Assembly: GCF_000832015.1 (NCBI RefSeq)
Contig: NZ_JXCJ01000001.1
Location: forward strand, 374,065 to 438,064
DNA length: 64,000 nucleotides
Direction: 5' to 3'
DNA from: Gilvimarinus agarilyticus
GTDB lineage: Bacteria > Pseudomonadota > Gammaproteobacteria > Pseudomonadales > Cellvibrionaceae
Shown here: positions 9,280-18,437 of the stretch, piece by piece
Layout of the letters: each line of letters begins with the position of its first letter
Numbering within the stretch: position 1 is the stretch's first letter
The notes under the pieces: model-generated
Seen by the model: only the letters and a program-made list of their open reading frames with translations
The model's database searches: none
What the model was told of the DNA's origin: nothing
Program-made: the position numbers and the translations under genes

Positions 9280-9550
9280 TTTTTATCCTTATCGAAAAGA
9301 GCGGAACATAGATATCATCAGGCAGCTCCTTAGCTCAGATACGAGACAATATCCATCAGGCTCAAAGTAATGACTTTTAAGCTCTGGCGCAAATAAAGGA
9401 GTATGAGGTGGGCAGGAACAACTTAAAATGGAGAAGCGGACCTCACCCCCGATTAAAACCAAGGGGTGACAATCTTTCGCGGTGTGATAAAAGTCCAACC
9501 ATATTCTAGGCGTGAATATGGCACAAGCGAGGGCACCGGCACCACCTCAA

Positions 9551-9573
9551 CCGCAACTTACTTACAGTTGCGG
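9551..9573 (-). terminator. Hairpin spanning the end of the TonB-like gene
   Basis: CCGCAACT (9551-9558) pairs with AGTTGCGG (9566-9573) across the TAA stop codon of the gene ending at 9562. Outer CCTCAA and TTGAGG can extend the stem. This is a likely end of the nine-gene operon, although no T-run follows. Confidence 0.45.
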
Positions 9574-10521
9574 TAGGAAGTTGAGGGTATAGTTACGCGT
9601 GGTGACCACTACGTCGGTTTTGGGCTCGAAGGTAATGAGTTTAACCCGCGCCAGCACTTTTGACTCTAAATCCGCATCACGCAAATCCGAACTGACAATA
9701 CTCACCGAGGCCAACGAGCCGTCGGGGTTAATCACCAGTTTCAGCACGACTTTACCCTGCAGCGCTGGGTTTTCGCGCAGGGCGCGGCGGTAGTAGCGAT
9801 CCAGCGCGCTAGCGTGCTGGCTCATCACCCGGCGAATTTCTTCGTCGCTGCGCTCGCCGGCTTTACGGTTATTTTGCGCGGCACTTGCTGTGGCATCGGC
9901 GCCACCCAGAGCGCTCTCTACCTGGGTAGTTTCGCGGCCCGAGAGCGCCACACCACCGGTGTCTTGCGACAGAGCAGAAGTATTGATGCCGCCGCTATCG
10001 GCCTCGGCGCCACTGGTAATTAAGTTACGCTCGGTGCGTTCGGCCTCGGCTTGGCCGCGGGTAATTTCTTCGCTGGCCACAGCTTCGGTGTCAATCGCCT
10101 CGCGCATATCCGCCAGCGTATCCTGAAACTGCAGCACACCACTGACCTTGGCTTTTTCGCGCGCCTGATCGACCTGTGTGACCGGCTCGGGTTCGGGCTC
10201 AGGTTCTACTTCTGGTTCTGGCTCCGGTTCCTCTTCGGGCTCAGGCTCCTCTTCCGGTTCGGGTTCGGGTTCCGGTTCAGGCTCTGGCTCCGGTTCGGGC
10301 TCGGGTTGCTTAATCTCTTCTTTTTCGAGCAATACGCGCGCAAGCTGAGGCGGCAGTTTTTCTTTTTCTTCGCGTTCAACTTCAGGCAGGTTAATCAGCG
10401 GGACAATAATACCTACCAAAGCGAACAGCCCGAGAGCAATCGCCACCAATCTAATAAAACGTTTATCGTCGCTCTGGCCTTGGCCAAATAAACGGTAGTT
10501 CTCTGAGTCACGCAGGGCCAT
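9562..10521 (-). CDS. TonB-like energy transducer with AgmX/PglI-type C-terminal domain
   Basis: Inner-membrane anchored periplasm-spanning protein of 319 residues. A short cytoplasmic N-terminus precedes one transmembrane segment (about 27-45, LVAIALGLFALVGIIVPLI). A long Glu-Pro repeat rod follows (about 70-112), then an Ala/Glu-rich spacer. The C-terminal domain (about 228-319) has RRVMSQHASALDRYYRRAL, GKVVLKLVINPDG and a final TRNYTLNFLPQL, matching the AgmX/PglI-type variant of the TonB C-terminus. The rod would transmit force from the ExbB/ExbD motor to an outer-membrane or periplasmic partner. Only one base separates it from the ExbD gene upstream. It is the last gene of the operon. 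Confidence 0.85.
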   Translation of the reverse strand: MALRDSENYRLFGQGQSDDKRFIRLVAIALGLFALVGIIVPLINLPEVEREEKEKLPPQLARVLLEKEEIKQPEPEPEPEPEPEPEPEPEEEPEPEEEPEPEPEVEPEPEPEPVTQVDQAREKAKVSGVLQFQDTLADMREAIDTEAVASEEITRGQAEAERTERNLITSGAEADSGGINTSALSQDTGGVALSGRETTQVESALGGADATASAAQNNRKAGERSDEEIRRVMSQHASALDRYYRRALRENPALQGKVVLKLVINPDGSLASVSIVSSDLRDADLESKVLARVKLITFEPKTDVVVTTRNYTLNFLPQL

Positions 10522-10522
10522 A

Positions 10523-11074
10523 TCAGCTATCGGCTCCTGTGCCCGGTTGCTCCGCAGAGTCTGAGGTTTTGTTCACCGCCAACGAGATATCGCGATACCC
10601 GGCTTGAGCGCAGGTGTTCATAATGCGTTTAAGCAGTGTATAGGGAATGGCTTTGTCACCCATGATGGTAATCGGGCGGCCCGTTTGCTGTTGCTCCTCG
10701 GTAAGCTCGCGCGCTTTGCCAGCCAAGTACTCAAGCTCTTTGGTAAGCTCGGCAATATTGTTGGCCTCTTCGTCCGCGCCAGCCTCAGCCGCTTGTGCGA
10801 TATCGCTTATGGCAACAATGGCACGGCCACCCACTAAAATTTGCTCGTTGTTCACTTTAACCACCACTGTGGTCTCGGGCACAGTGTCGGCTACCGAGGC
10901 GGGCAGCTCGATGGTTTTATCGTTGGTGAGCACTTCAACATCGGAGGAGTTCACCAACAAAAAGAATACCAAAATGGTAAAGATGTCCATCAGCGACACA
11001 AGGTTTAGCTTGGGAGCGCTGTTGTGGCGGCGATGATGTTTTGCCATGCGTTTGGCGCGCAGTGACTGCTTCAC
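10523..11074 (-). CDS. ExbD/TolR-family motor subunit (with the membrane aspartate)
   Basis: Biopolymer-transport ExbD family protein, 183 residues, single transmembrane segment then periplasmic domain. The basic N-terminus leads into LNLVSLMDIFTILVFFLLV. Asp30 aligns with the ion-conducting Asp25 of E. coli ExbD. The periplasmic part carries an extra Ala/Glu-rich helix (about 85-120) before the usual PITIMGDKAIPYTLLKRIM end. The GTG start overlaps the stop of the upstream ExbD gene by four bases (GTGA). This is the likely active subunit of the pair, with the neighbour lacking the aspartate. Confidence 0.88.
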   Translation of the reverse strand: MKQSLRAKRMAKHHRRHNSAPKLNLVSLMDIFTILVFFLLVNSSDVEVLTNDKTIELPASVADTVPETTVVVKVNNEQILVGGRAIVAISDIAQAAEAGADEEANNIAELTKELEYLAGKARELTEEQQQTGRPITIMGDKAIPYTLLKRIMNTCAQAGYRDISLAVNKTSDSAEQPGTGADS

Positions 11075-11640
11075 GATTCACCCCCAACGCCTGGCAGGCA
11101 GGTAATTTTTTCTTTATCGACCAGCGGGTCGTTAACCGGTGCGTCGCCCAGTGACACTTTGGGGAACAAGACGGCGTCAACTTCGTCAGCGGCTACCACG
11201 GCTTTAAAGGAACGCACAGTATCCATGGTGCTCACGATGGTTTGATAATCAGTATCTGGCTGTGCCAGTAGTACGATGTCGTCTTTCTCCATTTGGTACT
11301 CGTCTTCCAAACGGATTTTGATTTGCTGCAACGCTTGAGAAAGCAGCGCAAAATCGTAGCTGCCATCGTCCTTAGTGCAAATGCTCGCGGCGCGGTTACC
11401 CGCCGGATGATTCACGCCGAGGTAGTCGGGGTAAATCACCACTTCCAGAAAATCGAGTTTATCTTGCTCATCGTCCGACGAGCTGGATGAAGCCGAATCG
11501 GGAAGATTCAGCTCCAACACAGTAATGCGTGAGAACACCATGCTAAGCAACAATACCGGCACCAATACGATCATCAGATTCATAAAGGAGGTAATGTTTA
11601 GCTCGGCATCCTCGCTTTGGCGTCGCCTTCTAAAGCGCAT
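11071..11640 (-). CDS. ExbD/TolR-family subunit with asparagine in place of the membrane aspartate
   Basis: ExbD/TolR-type protein of 189 residues. The segment LNITSFMNLMIVLVPVLLL aligns without gaps with the E. coli ExbD membrane helix (INVTPFIDVMLVLL). The ion-carrying aspartate is replaced by Asn21, confirmed by codon AAT. The rest of the fold looks intact: LELNLP after the helix, and a periplasmic domain with ILAQPDTDY-like KDDIVLLAQPDTDY and STMDTVRSFK. It lies nine bases after the ExbB gene and overlaps the second ExbD gene. It probably pairs with that second ExbD as a structural half. The AAGGGA site before ATG 11640 supports the start. Confidence 0.87.
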   Translation of the reverse strand: MRFRRRRQSEDAELNITSFMNLMIVLVPVLLLSMVFSRITVLELNLPDSASSSSSDDEQDKLDFLEVVIYPDYLGVNHPAGNRAASICTKDDGSYDFALLSQALQQIKIRLEDEYQMEKDDIVLLAQPDTDYQTIVSTMDTVRSFKAVVAADEVDAVLFPKVSLGDAPVNDPLVDKEKITCLPGVGGES

Positions 11641-11649
11641 GATCTTCCC

Positions 11650-12315
11650 TTATGCGTTTGCGTTAGCTTTGGGCGCTGCGGGGCGAGCGGTATTGGTCAG
11701 CAGATTTAAGCAACGTACGCCGGTCATCTCCAGCGAGTCGACCAGCTCAGTGGTTTTGGTTTGTAACATGGCGTGAAACAGCAACAGCGGAATGGCGGCA
11801 ATCAAACCAAAGGCGGTAGTGTTCATGGCAACCGAAATGCTGTTAGACAACAGCGTGGCTTTCTCGGCCGGGTCGGCCTCGGCCACCGCGGTAAAGGCCG
11901 CAATCAGACCGATAATGGTACCCAGCAGCCCCAGCAGCGTGGCGATGTTGGCCAGCGTTGCCAAGTAGGGGGTGCGTTTTTCGAGGCGCGGCATAGCCTC
12001 TAGCACACCTTCTTCCATGGCCAACTCGATTTCGTTGCGACCACCTGAACCGCCCATGCGCGACACACCGGCCGCGACAATTTTAGCAATGGGGGCTTCA
12101 TCACTGCGGCCCATATTGACGACCGCTTGATAATCCCGTTTTTTTAACAGCGGCATAACCCGGCCAAAGGCTTGCTGGTTGGCGCGCTTGGCTTGGCTAA
12201 GCACCACAAAGCGCTCGATGGCGATTACCAAACCAATCACCAACACGATGGCGATGGGATACATAAACGGCCCGCCATTTTGAAAAAAGCGCACCACTGT
12301 CGAGAAAAAGTCCAT
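11650..12315 (-). CDS. ExbB/TolQ/MotA-family proton channel subunit
   Basis: Inner-membrane channel protein of 221 residues with the three-helix ExbB/TolQ layout: TM1 about 18-38 (YPIAIVLVIGLVIAIERFV), a cytoplasmic helical domain, TM2 about 128-152 and TM3 about 168-190. The family signature TPYLATLANIATLLGLLGTI is present, and the polar residues in TM2 and TM3 that line the ion path are retained. It forms the pentameric stator around the ExbD pair. The ATG at 12315 has an AAGGTAG site. A 162-base gap separates it from the upstream exported proteins; all downstream genes are nearly contiguous. Confidence 0.92.
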   Translation of the reverse strand: MDFFSTVVRFFQNGGPFMYPIAIVLVIGLVIAIERFVVLSQAKRANQQAFGRVMPLLKKRDYQAVVNMGRSDEAPIAKIVAAGVSRMGGSGGRNEIELAMEEGVLEAMPRLEKRTPYLATLANIATLLGLLGTIIGLIAAFTAVAEADPAEKATLLSNSISVAMNTTAFGLIAAIPLLLFHAMLQTKTTELVDSLEMTGVRCLNLLTNTARPAAPKANANA

Positions 12316-12477
12316 AGTTGTCTACCTTACAAATGCCGCGAGTTGTCTGTTAGTTAATCACGCACACGCTGCGCGTGCGCTTGCCAAAGCTAATAATAAA
12401 ACGCCGAGTGTACACTGAGGCGTATTGGCCGCGCTACGCTGGCGCTGCCTGTTATGCAATTTGCGCCGTATTATGCC

Positions 12478-12822
12478 TTAATTTTCCGGCGCCGGTTGTG
12501 ACGATTGCGATTCGCCCTGCTGCTCGCTGGCCGTTTCTACAAGTTTGGTCAAATCGGGCTCGGCCAGCGGGGGCAAATACTTTAGCTCGCGCAATAATTC
12601 CGAACGCTCTATGTGCTCAAACACTACGTGGGCCTGATTGTTAATCACATCGTATTTTAGGGTCGGGCTGTCGGGTGTTTGCCAGGGCACCAAATACAAC
12701 ACCTGGGGCTGCTCCTGGTTGCCGGTAATAATACTTTCGAGCCGCGAGTCGCCCTGCCCCAAAGCCGCCGCACTTACCATTAATAACGCACCAAGCAGTG
12801 TTGTCTGAGTCGAGTGTTTCAT
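12478..12822 (-). CDS. Small exported protein of unknown function in the TPR/ExbBD operon
   Basis: A 114-residue protein with an N-terminal signal sequence (hydrophobic LLGALLMVSAAALG, about 9-22) and a Ser/Gln/Pro-rich tail. The middle contains QVLYLVPWQTPDSP and VVFEHIERSELLRELKYLPPL, predicted as a small mixed alpha/beta domain. I do not recognise the family. Its start overlaps the stop of the upstream TPR lipoprotein by four bases (ATGA), so it belongs to the same operon and probably to the same envelope complex. Confidence 0.7.
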   Translation of the reverse strand: MKHSTQTTLLGALLMVSAAALGQGDSRLESIITGNQEQPQVLYLVPWQTPDSPTLKYDVINNQAHVVFEHIERSELLRELKYLPPLAEPDLTKLVETASEQQGESQSSQPAPEN

Positions 12823-13547
12823 CCGTTTGCCTCCCGCGCCGCAATGCGCCGCTTGAGATCGATAATCCAGCCATTCACGGTGTTGTCTAGCTCACCGGTT
12901 TGTTGCTCGCGCAAATAACCGCAGGCTTCATAGTGCGCCAGCGCATCGGACCAGCGGCCCATATACAAATCGTACAACATGCCCTGGTTGCAGTGAGTAT
13001 CTGCAGAATAAGGCCACACCGTCAGCGCCTCAGTGTACAGAGAGTCGGCTTGAGCAAAGTTACCGGCGCGGCGCTCTAGCGCCGCCAGTTGATTGTAGGC
13101 GTCCACGTTTAACGAGTTGGCCGCCAAGGCCCGCTCAAAAGCCGCCCGCGCCTGCCCCGGCTTGTCGAGGTGCAACCAGACGATGCCCAAATTCAGCCAG
13201 GGGCCCGATACGTTGGGTGCCTCCACAACTAACGCTTGCAAAGTATGGCGTGCATCGCCCCAGCGCTGCGTACGCATTTGCTCGCGGGCGCGCTTAAAAG
13301 TCTCGCGCGCCTCGGGCGAAATAGCCGGTGCAGGCGCCGTCAGATACGGGTTTTGCGTAATCGGGCCCGGCGGTAAAATCGCCGGCCTGGGCGCCGCCTC
13401 GGCACCGGGCATTGGGGCATCCGTCAGGTTTATCTCATCCGGCGCGTTAGCCGCAGGCTCGGGGGATTGACTGGCACAGCCAATCAGCCCCAGCAACAGG
13501 CTCGCCCACAGTAAGCGTGCCAAAGCCGCCTTGTTAGCGAATCTCAT
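12819..13547 (-). CDS. TPR lipoprotein
   Basis: Predicted lipoprotein of 242 residues. The signal sequence ends in lipobox LIGC (Cys24), followed by a Pro/Ala-rich linker. At least three tetratricopeptide units are visible between about 95 and 205, with typical W-L-G-Y-A-P spacing such as GPWLNLGIVWLHLDKPGQA and DAYNQLAALERRAGNFAQA. TPR lipoproteins usually act as assembly or docking scaffolds on the periplasmic face of a membrane. It overlaps the preceding gene by 14 bases and the following one by 4, so translation is coupled. Residue after Cys24 is Ala, which does not suggest inner-membrane retention by the Asp+2 rule. Confidence 0.85.
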   Translation of the reverse strand: MRFANKAALARLLWASLLLGLIGCASQSPEPAANAPDEINLTDAPMPGAEAAPRPAILPPGPITQNPYLTAPAPAISPEARETFKRAREQMRTQRWGDARHTLQALVVEAPNVSGPWLNLGIVWLHLDKPGQARAAFERALAANSLNVDAYNQLAALERRAGNFAQADSLYTEALTVWPYSADTHCNQGMLYDLYMGRWSDALAHYEACGYLREQQTGELDNTVNGWIIDLKRRIAAREANG

Positions 13548-16506
13548 CGGCGACCTCCACGGTAAATTCGGTCTTGTTATAGCGCGCCGGTAAGATACTC
13601 GCCAAAGACGTTAAGCTGGCTTTTACCCAATCGTCGTAAATGCCACCCCAAGCGCGCTGGGCGTTGGCCTCGTGCAAGTCAATGGCCTTTTCTTCAAAGG
13701 GGTAAGCCTGCTCTTCCAGCAAAATGTCGTACTGCTCCAGCTCCAACACATTGAGGTTGTCGGGCCGCTCGGAATCCATTAAGTCGCGTGCCAACTGCAG
13801 GTAGATTTCGCCAATGTAGTAATTGGCGCGGGTGGTAAAGTCGGCCACTTTAAAGTCCAGTACACGCTGCTGGGCTTTGAGCGCCTTATCAAGGGCATCG
13901 CGTTTTTTGCCCAGACTATTTTTTATCGGCAAGGTCAAACGCAACTGACTAAAGCGCTGGTAGGGCGCCTCGGCCAGTGTGGTGGCGGCGCTGGCGGCCA
14001 GATAGTTACTGCGCTCAGTGGGCGCTTTGCTGGCGCTTTTGATTACCCGCGCCAGCCAAAAATCACGGCTGCTGATATCGTCTTTGTCGCTATAGAGCTC
14101 GACCAAACGTTGCTCTACCTCAATCAACTCACCTACAGGCTTCGGGTAGGCGTGGGCGTACTCGCGATAGTGATTGCGCGCCTGCTCCCAGTTATCGGCT
14201 TTGTCGTAATACTCCGCCGCCGTTAATAACGACTGACGCGCCAACTCTGGGTCGGCACTGCTCGCGGCTTGATTGCTCAGTAGACCGGCGGCCTGATCCC
14301 AGGCGCCCATGGCCTCGTAAATCACAATCAACTTAGCGGGTAGGCGGGCATTAAGCTCATGGTTGGGGTAGCTCGCGGCAAACTCGTTTAGCAAGGTTTC
14401 GGCGCGGCTCCAGTCACCGGCCATTTGTGCGGTGTGGCCGGCATCAAACAGTGCCTGGCTGGCAATGGTGCTGTCAGGTAGCTCGGCGTGAATCCGCAGC
14501 AGCAACTCGATGGCCGCATCGCTGTCCCCGGCGGCCAGCTGCGCTTGTGCCTGCTGATAAATACTGGCGGCTATGCGCTCGCGAATTTCACCGGCGCTGG
14601 GCGAGCCCGGCATTTGCCCGTATTCGGGATGCAGATCCAGAGCGCGCCAGTAAGCCAGCTCGGCATCGGCGTATGCTTCCTGCTCAAACTGCGCATGGCC
14701 CAAAGTGAGCCAGGCGGTATACAGTAAGTCGCCCGAGGCGGTAGGTTGCCAGGCGATGACTTGCTGAGAGACCGCCGCCGCACGCACCAGATCGCCCTGA
14801 TACAATAGCTCCGGGGCGGTTTGCGTGAGTACTTTAATGGCCCGTGGATCGGCCGCGTAATACTCGGCAAACTTTATGGCATCGTCAATTTTGCGCTGCT
14901 GCCATTGCCACACGCTGCTTTGTACCGGCTCTAGTGCCAGCGCGCTGGGCTCAAGTAACTCGCCCGACTCGGAGCGACGCACCAACTCGCCCGCCAGCAA
15001 AACCGCGCTGTAGCCGGCTTCGGCGCCAAACTCCGGGTCGCGTTTTTCAAAGGCAACATTTTCGTAGGCCACCAAGGCATCAATGGTGCGCCCACCTTCG
15101 CTAAGAGCCTCACCCATCAGGAAGGTAATCTCAGGCACTGCCTCGTCGGCCGGAAAGGTAAGCACTAATTCCAGATACAGGTCGGCGGCGTCGCTAAAGC
15201 TGCGGTTGATATCGGCGCGACTCGGTGCAGCCGCGCCGCCCTCGGCCAGCAGCCGCTCTAAACGCTGCGCCTCGCTGTGGTGGTGACGCGCCAGCTGCTC
15301 GAGATACAGACGCAGCTTAGCCAGCGCATTGCTGCTCATATTGCGCGGTTTTTTGGTGCGCACCACCTGCTTAGCTTGCATGGCGGTGGGCGGCGCACTG
15401 ATCCCGGCGCGGGCCTGCCAATAGCTGCTGTAAATACCGTAGCGATCGACATAAGCCTGTTTAGCGGGAAACACCAGTGACGGAAACTCCCCCGCCTGAT
15501 ACACCTCGATCTCGCGAATTGAAAAGTCCGGGGCCATATCGGCGTCGGGGTTGTGATTCACAAAGCGCGCAAAGGTATCGGCACTATCCAGGTAGCGCTG
15601 CTGCGCTAGGTATAAATCCCCCAGCTGCTGATAGAGTAAAAACTGATAGGGACGCCCGCCGATGCTCTCTTGCTGCTCGGCAATAGTCTGAGCACCATCG
15701 AGGTTGGCGTAAGTAAAGCTCAGCACCCGCAGGGTATCCTCGACCAGATTGCGATCGGTGGCGCCCATTTGCTCGATGATACCGGCCACGTCAGCGGCCA
15801 GCTGAGCCTCGCCCAACTTTTGGTCAAGCAACTCGGTAAAGCGCGCCATAGCAATATCGTACTGGCTTTGCTTGTAAGCCGACCAGCCCTCCATATAGAG
15901 CGAGTTGTCGGCAAAGGCCGAGGTCTCGCTGGCGGCCACTTCGCGGTAAAGCTCTTCAGAGAGTAAGTACTTACCCTCAGCAAAGGCGCGCTCGGCGCGG
16001 CGAAACTGCGCCTCTTGAATATAGGGCGACTCGGGAAAGCGCTTGGCCAGCGCGTTTAACGTAGCCGCTGCCTCGGCGTCGCGGCCATCCAGCGCATAGG
16101 CCTTAGAGAGCTTGTAATAGAGCGCGTCGGGCTCACTGGCTACGGAGTTTTCCGGGGCGGCGCGGTAATCGTCTACCAGCGCCTCGTAGTGGGCGATGGG
16201 CTCGGCAAAAAAGGCGGTTAAGGTTCGCGCCTGTTGCTGGGCCGCCTCGGAGCGGGCCATTTGCAAATCGGCCAGGCGCACCTGAATGTGATGGCGCATC
16301 TCAGGGTTGGTGGCCATTTGCAGCGCCGCCCGGTAATTGGCCTCGATCTGAGCTAAATCCTGGCGCTCAATCTCTTGCTCACCCAGAGGCACGGTTGGGT
16401 CCGGTAAATCGGCCAGTGTGCTGTGCTGCTCCAGCGGGCTGGTGCTGCAACCCTGCAGCACCATTGCCACGGCCAGCGCTAGCGGTAATCGGTGCCGGTA
16501 GATCAC
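13534..16506 (-). CDS. Large TPR lipoprotein (990 residues)
   Basis: Exported solenoid protein. Residues 1-20 form a lipoprotein signal with lipobox LQGC (Cys20). The rest is almost entirely helical repeats of TPR type: for example DALYYKLSKAYALDGRDAEA, PYIQEAQFRRAERAFAEGKY, YQFLLYQQLGDLYLAQQRYL and YTAWLTLGHAQFEQEAYADA. It is too long for a simple adaptor and would extend across much of the periplasm or along the outer membrane. The GTG start overlaps the stop of the preceding gene (GTGA). The organisation recalls the TPR proteins of the Myxococcus Glt complex, although sequence similarity to a specific one cannot be judged here. Confidence 0.82.
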   Translation of the reverse strand: MIYRHRLPLALAVAMVLQGCSTSPLEQHSTLADLPDPTVPLGEQEIERQDLAQIEANYRAALQMATNPEMRHHIQVRLADLQMARSEAAQQQARTLTAFFAEPIAHYEALVDDYRAAPENSVASEPDALYYKLSKAYALDGRDAEAAATLNALAKRFPESPYIQEAQFRRAERAFAEGKYLLSEELYREVAASETSAFADNSLYMEGWSAYKQSQYDIAMARFTELLDQKLGEAQLAADVAGIIEQMGATDRNLVEDTLRVLSFTYANLDGAQTIAEQQESIGGRPYQFLLYQQLGDLYLAQQRYLDSADTFARFVNHNPDADMAPDFSIREIEVYQAGEFPSLVFPAKQAYVDRYGIYSSYWQARAGISAPPTAMQAKQVVRTKKPRNMSSNALAKLRLYLEQLARHHHSEAQRLERLLAEGGAAAPSRADINRSFSDAADLYLELVLTFPADEAVPEITFLMGEALSEGGRTIDALVAYENVAFEKRDPEFGAEAGYSAVLLAGELVRRSESGELLEPSALALEPVQSSVWQWQQRKIDDAIKFAEYYAADPRAIKVLTQTAPELLYQGDLVRAAAVSQQVIAWQPTASGDLLYTAWLTLGHAQFEQEAYADAELAYWRALDLHPEYGQMPGSPSAGEIRERIAASIYQQAQAQLAAGDSDAAIELLLRIHAELPDSTIASQALFDAGHTAQMAGDWSRAETLLNEFAASYPNHELNARLPAKLIVIYEAMGAWDQAAGLLSNQAASSADPELARQSLLTAAEYYDKADNWEQARNHYREYAHAYPKPVGELIEVEQRLVELYSDKDDISSRDFWLARVIKSASKAPTERSNYLAASAATTLAEAPYQRFSQLRLTLPIKNSLGKKRDALDKALKAQQRVLDFKVADFTTRANYYIGEIYLQLARDLMDSERPDNLNVLELEQYDILLEEQAYPFEEKAIDLHEANAQRAWGGIYDDWVKASLTSLASILPARYNKTEFTVEVADEIR

Positions 16507-18437
16507 TGTTGCACCTCCGGCAGCCTGGGCGCATTGATGTCGGCGTCGCCCGCCGCGCGGTAAGCGTCATCGTACAGGCGGGCAATACTCAGGCGGGTTT
16601 GCGCGAGATAATCTTGCAGCCGGTCGCGGTGCCCCTCAAGGGTTTCTCGTAGGGCGCCCAGCAGCGCAGCGGTATCGGCGTCGATGGCCGCATTAAGCTC
16701 GGTCAGCTGTGCATCGTTACGCGCTTGTAGGCCGGTGATTCCCATGGCCTGAGCGTCTAGATCCGGGTCGGTGGCTAAAATAGTGGCCACGCGATCGCTG
16801 CGCTCGGCGCTCTCGGCTAACGCCTTATCTAATTGCGCCAGGGTGTTACGCGCGCGCCAGTGGTTCTCGGCAAACGCCTCGGCGGCACGCCAGCGGACAA
16901 CCCCGTCGTAAAAAGCTAAGCGCTCAGCGGCATTAGCGGCCACCTCGCCGGTGCCGGCTAATGCCGCCGCGTGGTCGCGGGCGCGGGCAATTCGCTCGGC
17001 CAGCGCGCGAGTCTCCTCGCCGGCCAGCGCCACGGCGTTATGCTCTTGCTCTATAAGCGCAAGCTCGGCCGCCAGCGCATCGCGCTGTTGGCGCAGCATC
17101 TGATGCTGTTGCAATAGCTGGGTTTGGTCGATCTCGGTGGCGCGCTCGATGCGCAGCTGGCGTTTATCGACAATAAGTTGCTGGTAGATGTCGAGCTTGC
17201 GCTGCCACTGATTAAGCAGCGTTTGCAGCCGCAGTAAATCGCGCAACTGCTGCGCGCTGTCTTGCAGGGCATCGCGCTTAAGCAGCGCCTGCAGATAACG
17301 CGAGTTGCTGGCGAGTACATCCACCTCGTGCAGGGTCAGCCAGCTCTGTAGCTCACGGCCATCGCCGGCGCTGAGCAAAGCATCCAGCTCGGCACTGTGG
17401 CGCAGGCTCACGGTTAACGTCTCGCGGTCTAGCCCGGCCAGCACTTGCTTAATACGGCTAAACTCGTCGGTTAAAATCTGCTCGGATTCACGGTAGGCCT
17501 TCAGCGCCGAGCGCGGCGCTTGCAGCTGCTCGTAAGCCCAGGGCACCGCGAGCAACGTCTCTTGTACGGCGGGCTCCAGTAGCGAGCGCCGGCGCAATGC
17601 CTGCCAGGGTTTAAGCGCCAATACGTAATCGTGGTAACTGGCGGCGGCCCAGCCGTAACCTAACAGTGCGCTATTGGCGAGGTTGCTGTCGAGCCGCACA
17701 TCGCGAAACGCTGCTTTGGCCGAGGCAAAACTGCCTTGCTGCAAAAAGCTGTAACCGATCGCGGTGAGGGTTTTATCGCGAATGGCCAGCGCCTCATCGA
17801 TCCGGGCTTCATCTTCGGGCAACTCGGTGCCAAGCCCGGCGCGATAATAATTTTGCGCCCGGGTAGTATCGCCGGCGCGAGAGGCGGCATTCCCCAAATT
17901 GAGCAAGGCCAGCGCGCGGTTATGCTGCAGCGGGCTGAGCGTTGTCTCGGCCTCTTGCAGGCTGGGCAGTGGGCCAGTTTTGATCAGTAGATGGGCGTTT
18001 AGCAGAGCGATGTTATCCATCAGCGGATCGCTTAAGGTGTCGCCAATGGTGCTCGCCGAGGCCGCGGCTTCGGCGTAATCCCCGGTGCGATAATCAAGCC
18101 GCGCCAAATAGTAGTGGGCGGTATCGCGCACATGCTGGGTTTCGCTTTGGCCCAAGTGAGCGGTAAATTCATGGCGGGCGTGATCGTCCATGCCGTACGC
18201 CAAATACATACCGGCGCGCATTAGCTCGGGGTAGTGTTGATGCCCGTCGATACCGCCACTGGTGTCGGCGCGCAACAGCACGCTCAGCGCCTCGGGAAAG
18301 TCACCGATATAATAGTGGTACAAGCTCTCACCGTAGCGCAGATCCTGCGCCGCGGGGTGGGGGGCCGTTTCAGCCGCTACCGCCGCGCTACCAACTGCCA
18401 GCAGGGCGCAGAGCCCGGTGGTTGTTAGAGCTCCCAT
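16503..18437 (-). CDS. Secreted TPR / coiled-coil protein
   Basis: Exported protein of 644 residues with a cleavable signal (about 1-22, ending VAAE). The first part (about 30-390) has TPR-like repeats, including YGESLYHYYIGDFPEALSVL, AHYYLARLDYRTGDYAEAA and ALLNLGNAASRAGDTTRAQ. The second part (about 400-640) is a long Gln/Leu/Arg-rich coiled coil. The start ATG 18437 lies 13 bases inside the upstream gene and the end overlaps the next gene by 4, showing strict translational coupling. It is probably a periplasmic scaffold of the ExbB/ExbD-powered complex encoded downstream. Confidence 0.8.
   Translation of the reverse strand: MGALTTTGLCALLAVGSAAVAAETAPHPAAQDLRYGESLYHYYIGDFPEALSVLLRADTSGGIDGHQHYPELMRAGMYLAYGMDDHARHEFTAHLGQSETQHVRDTAHYYLARLDYRTGDYAEAAASASTIGDTLSDPLMDNIALLNAHLLIKTGPLPSLQEAETTLSPLQHNRALALLNLGNAASRAGDTTRAQNYYRAGLGTELPEDEARIDEALAIRDKTLTAIGYSFLQQGSFASAKAAFRDVRLDSNLANSALLGYGWAAASYHDYVLALKPWQALRRRSLLEPAVQETLLAVPWAYEQLQAPRSALKAYRESEQILTDEFSRIKQVLAGLDRETLTVSLRHSAELDALLSAGDGRELQSWLTLHEVDVLASNSRYLQALLKRDALQDSAQQLRDLLRLQTLLNQWQRKLDIYQQLIVDKRQLRIERATEIDQTQLLQQHQMLRQQRDALAAELALIEQEHNAVALAGEETRALAERIARARDHAAALAGTGEVAANAAERLAFYDGVVRWRAAEAFAENHWRARNTLAQLDKALAESAERSDRVATILATDPDLDAQAMGITGLQARNDAQLTELNAAIDADTAALLGALRETLEGHRDRLQDYLAQTRLSIARLYDDAYRAAGDADINAPRLPEVQQ

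Noticed and set aside
9289-9498. Open frame of 69 codons on the minus strand before the membrane protein gene
   Set aside because: No ribosome binding site, no signal or family motif, and odd composition; it lies in a gap that more likely holds a promoter.
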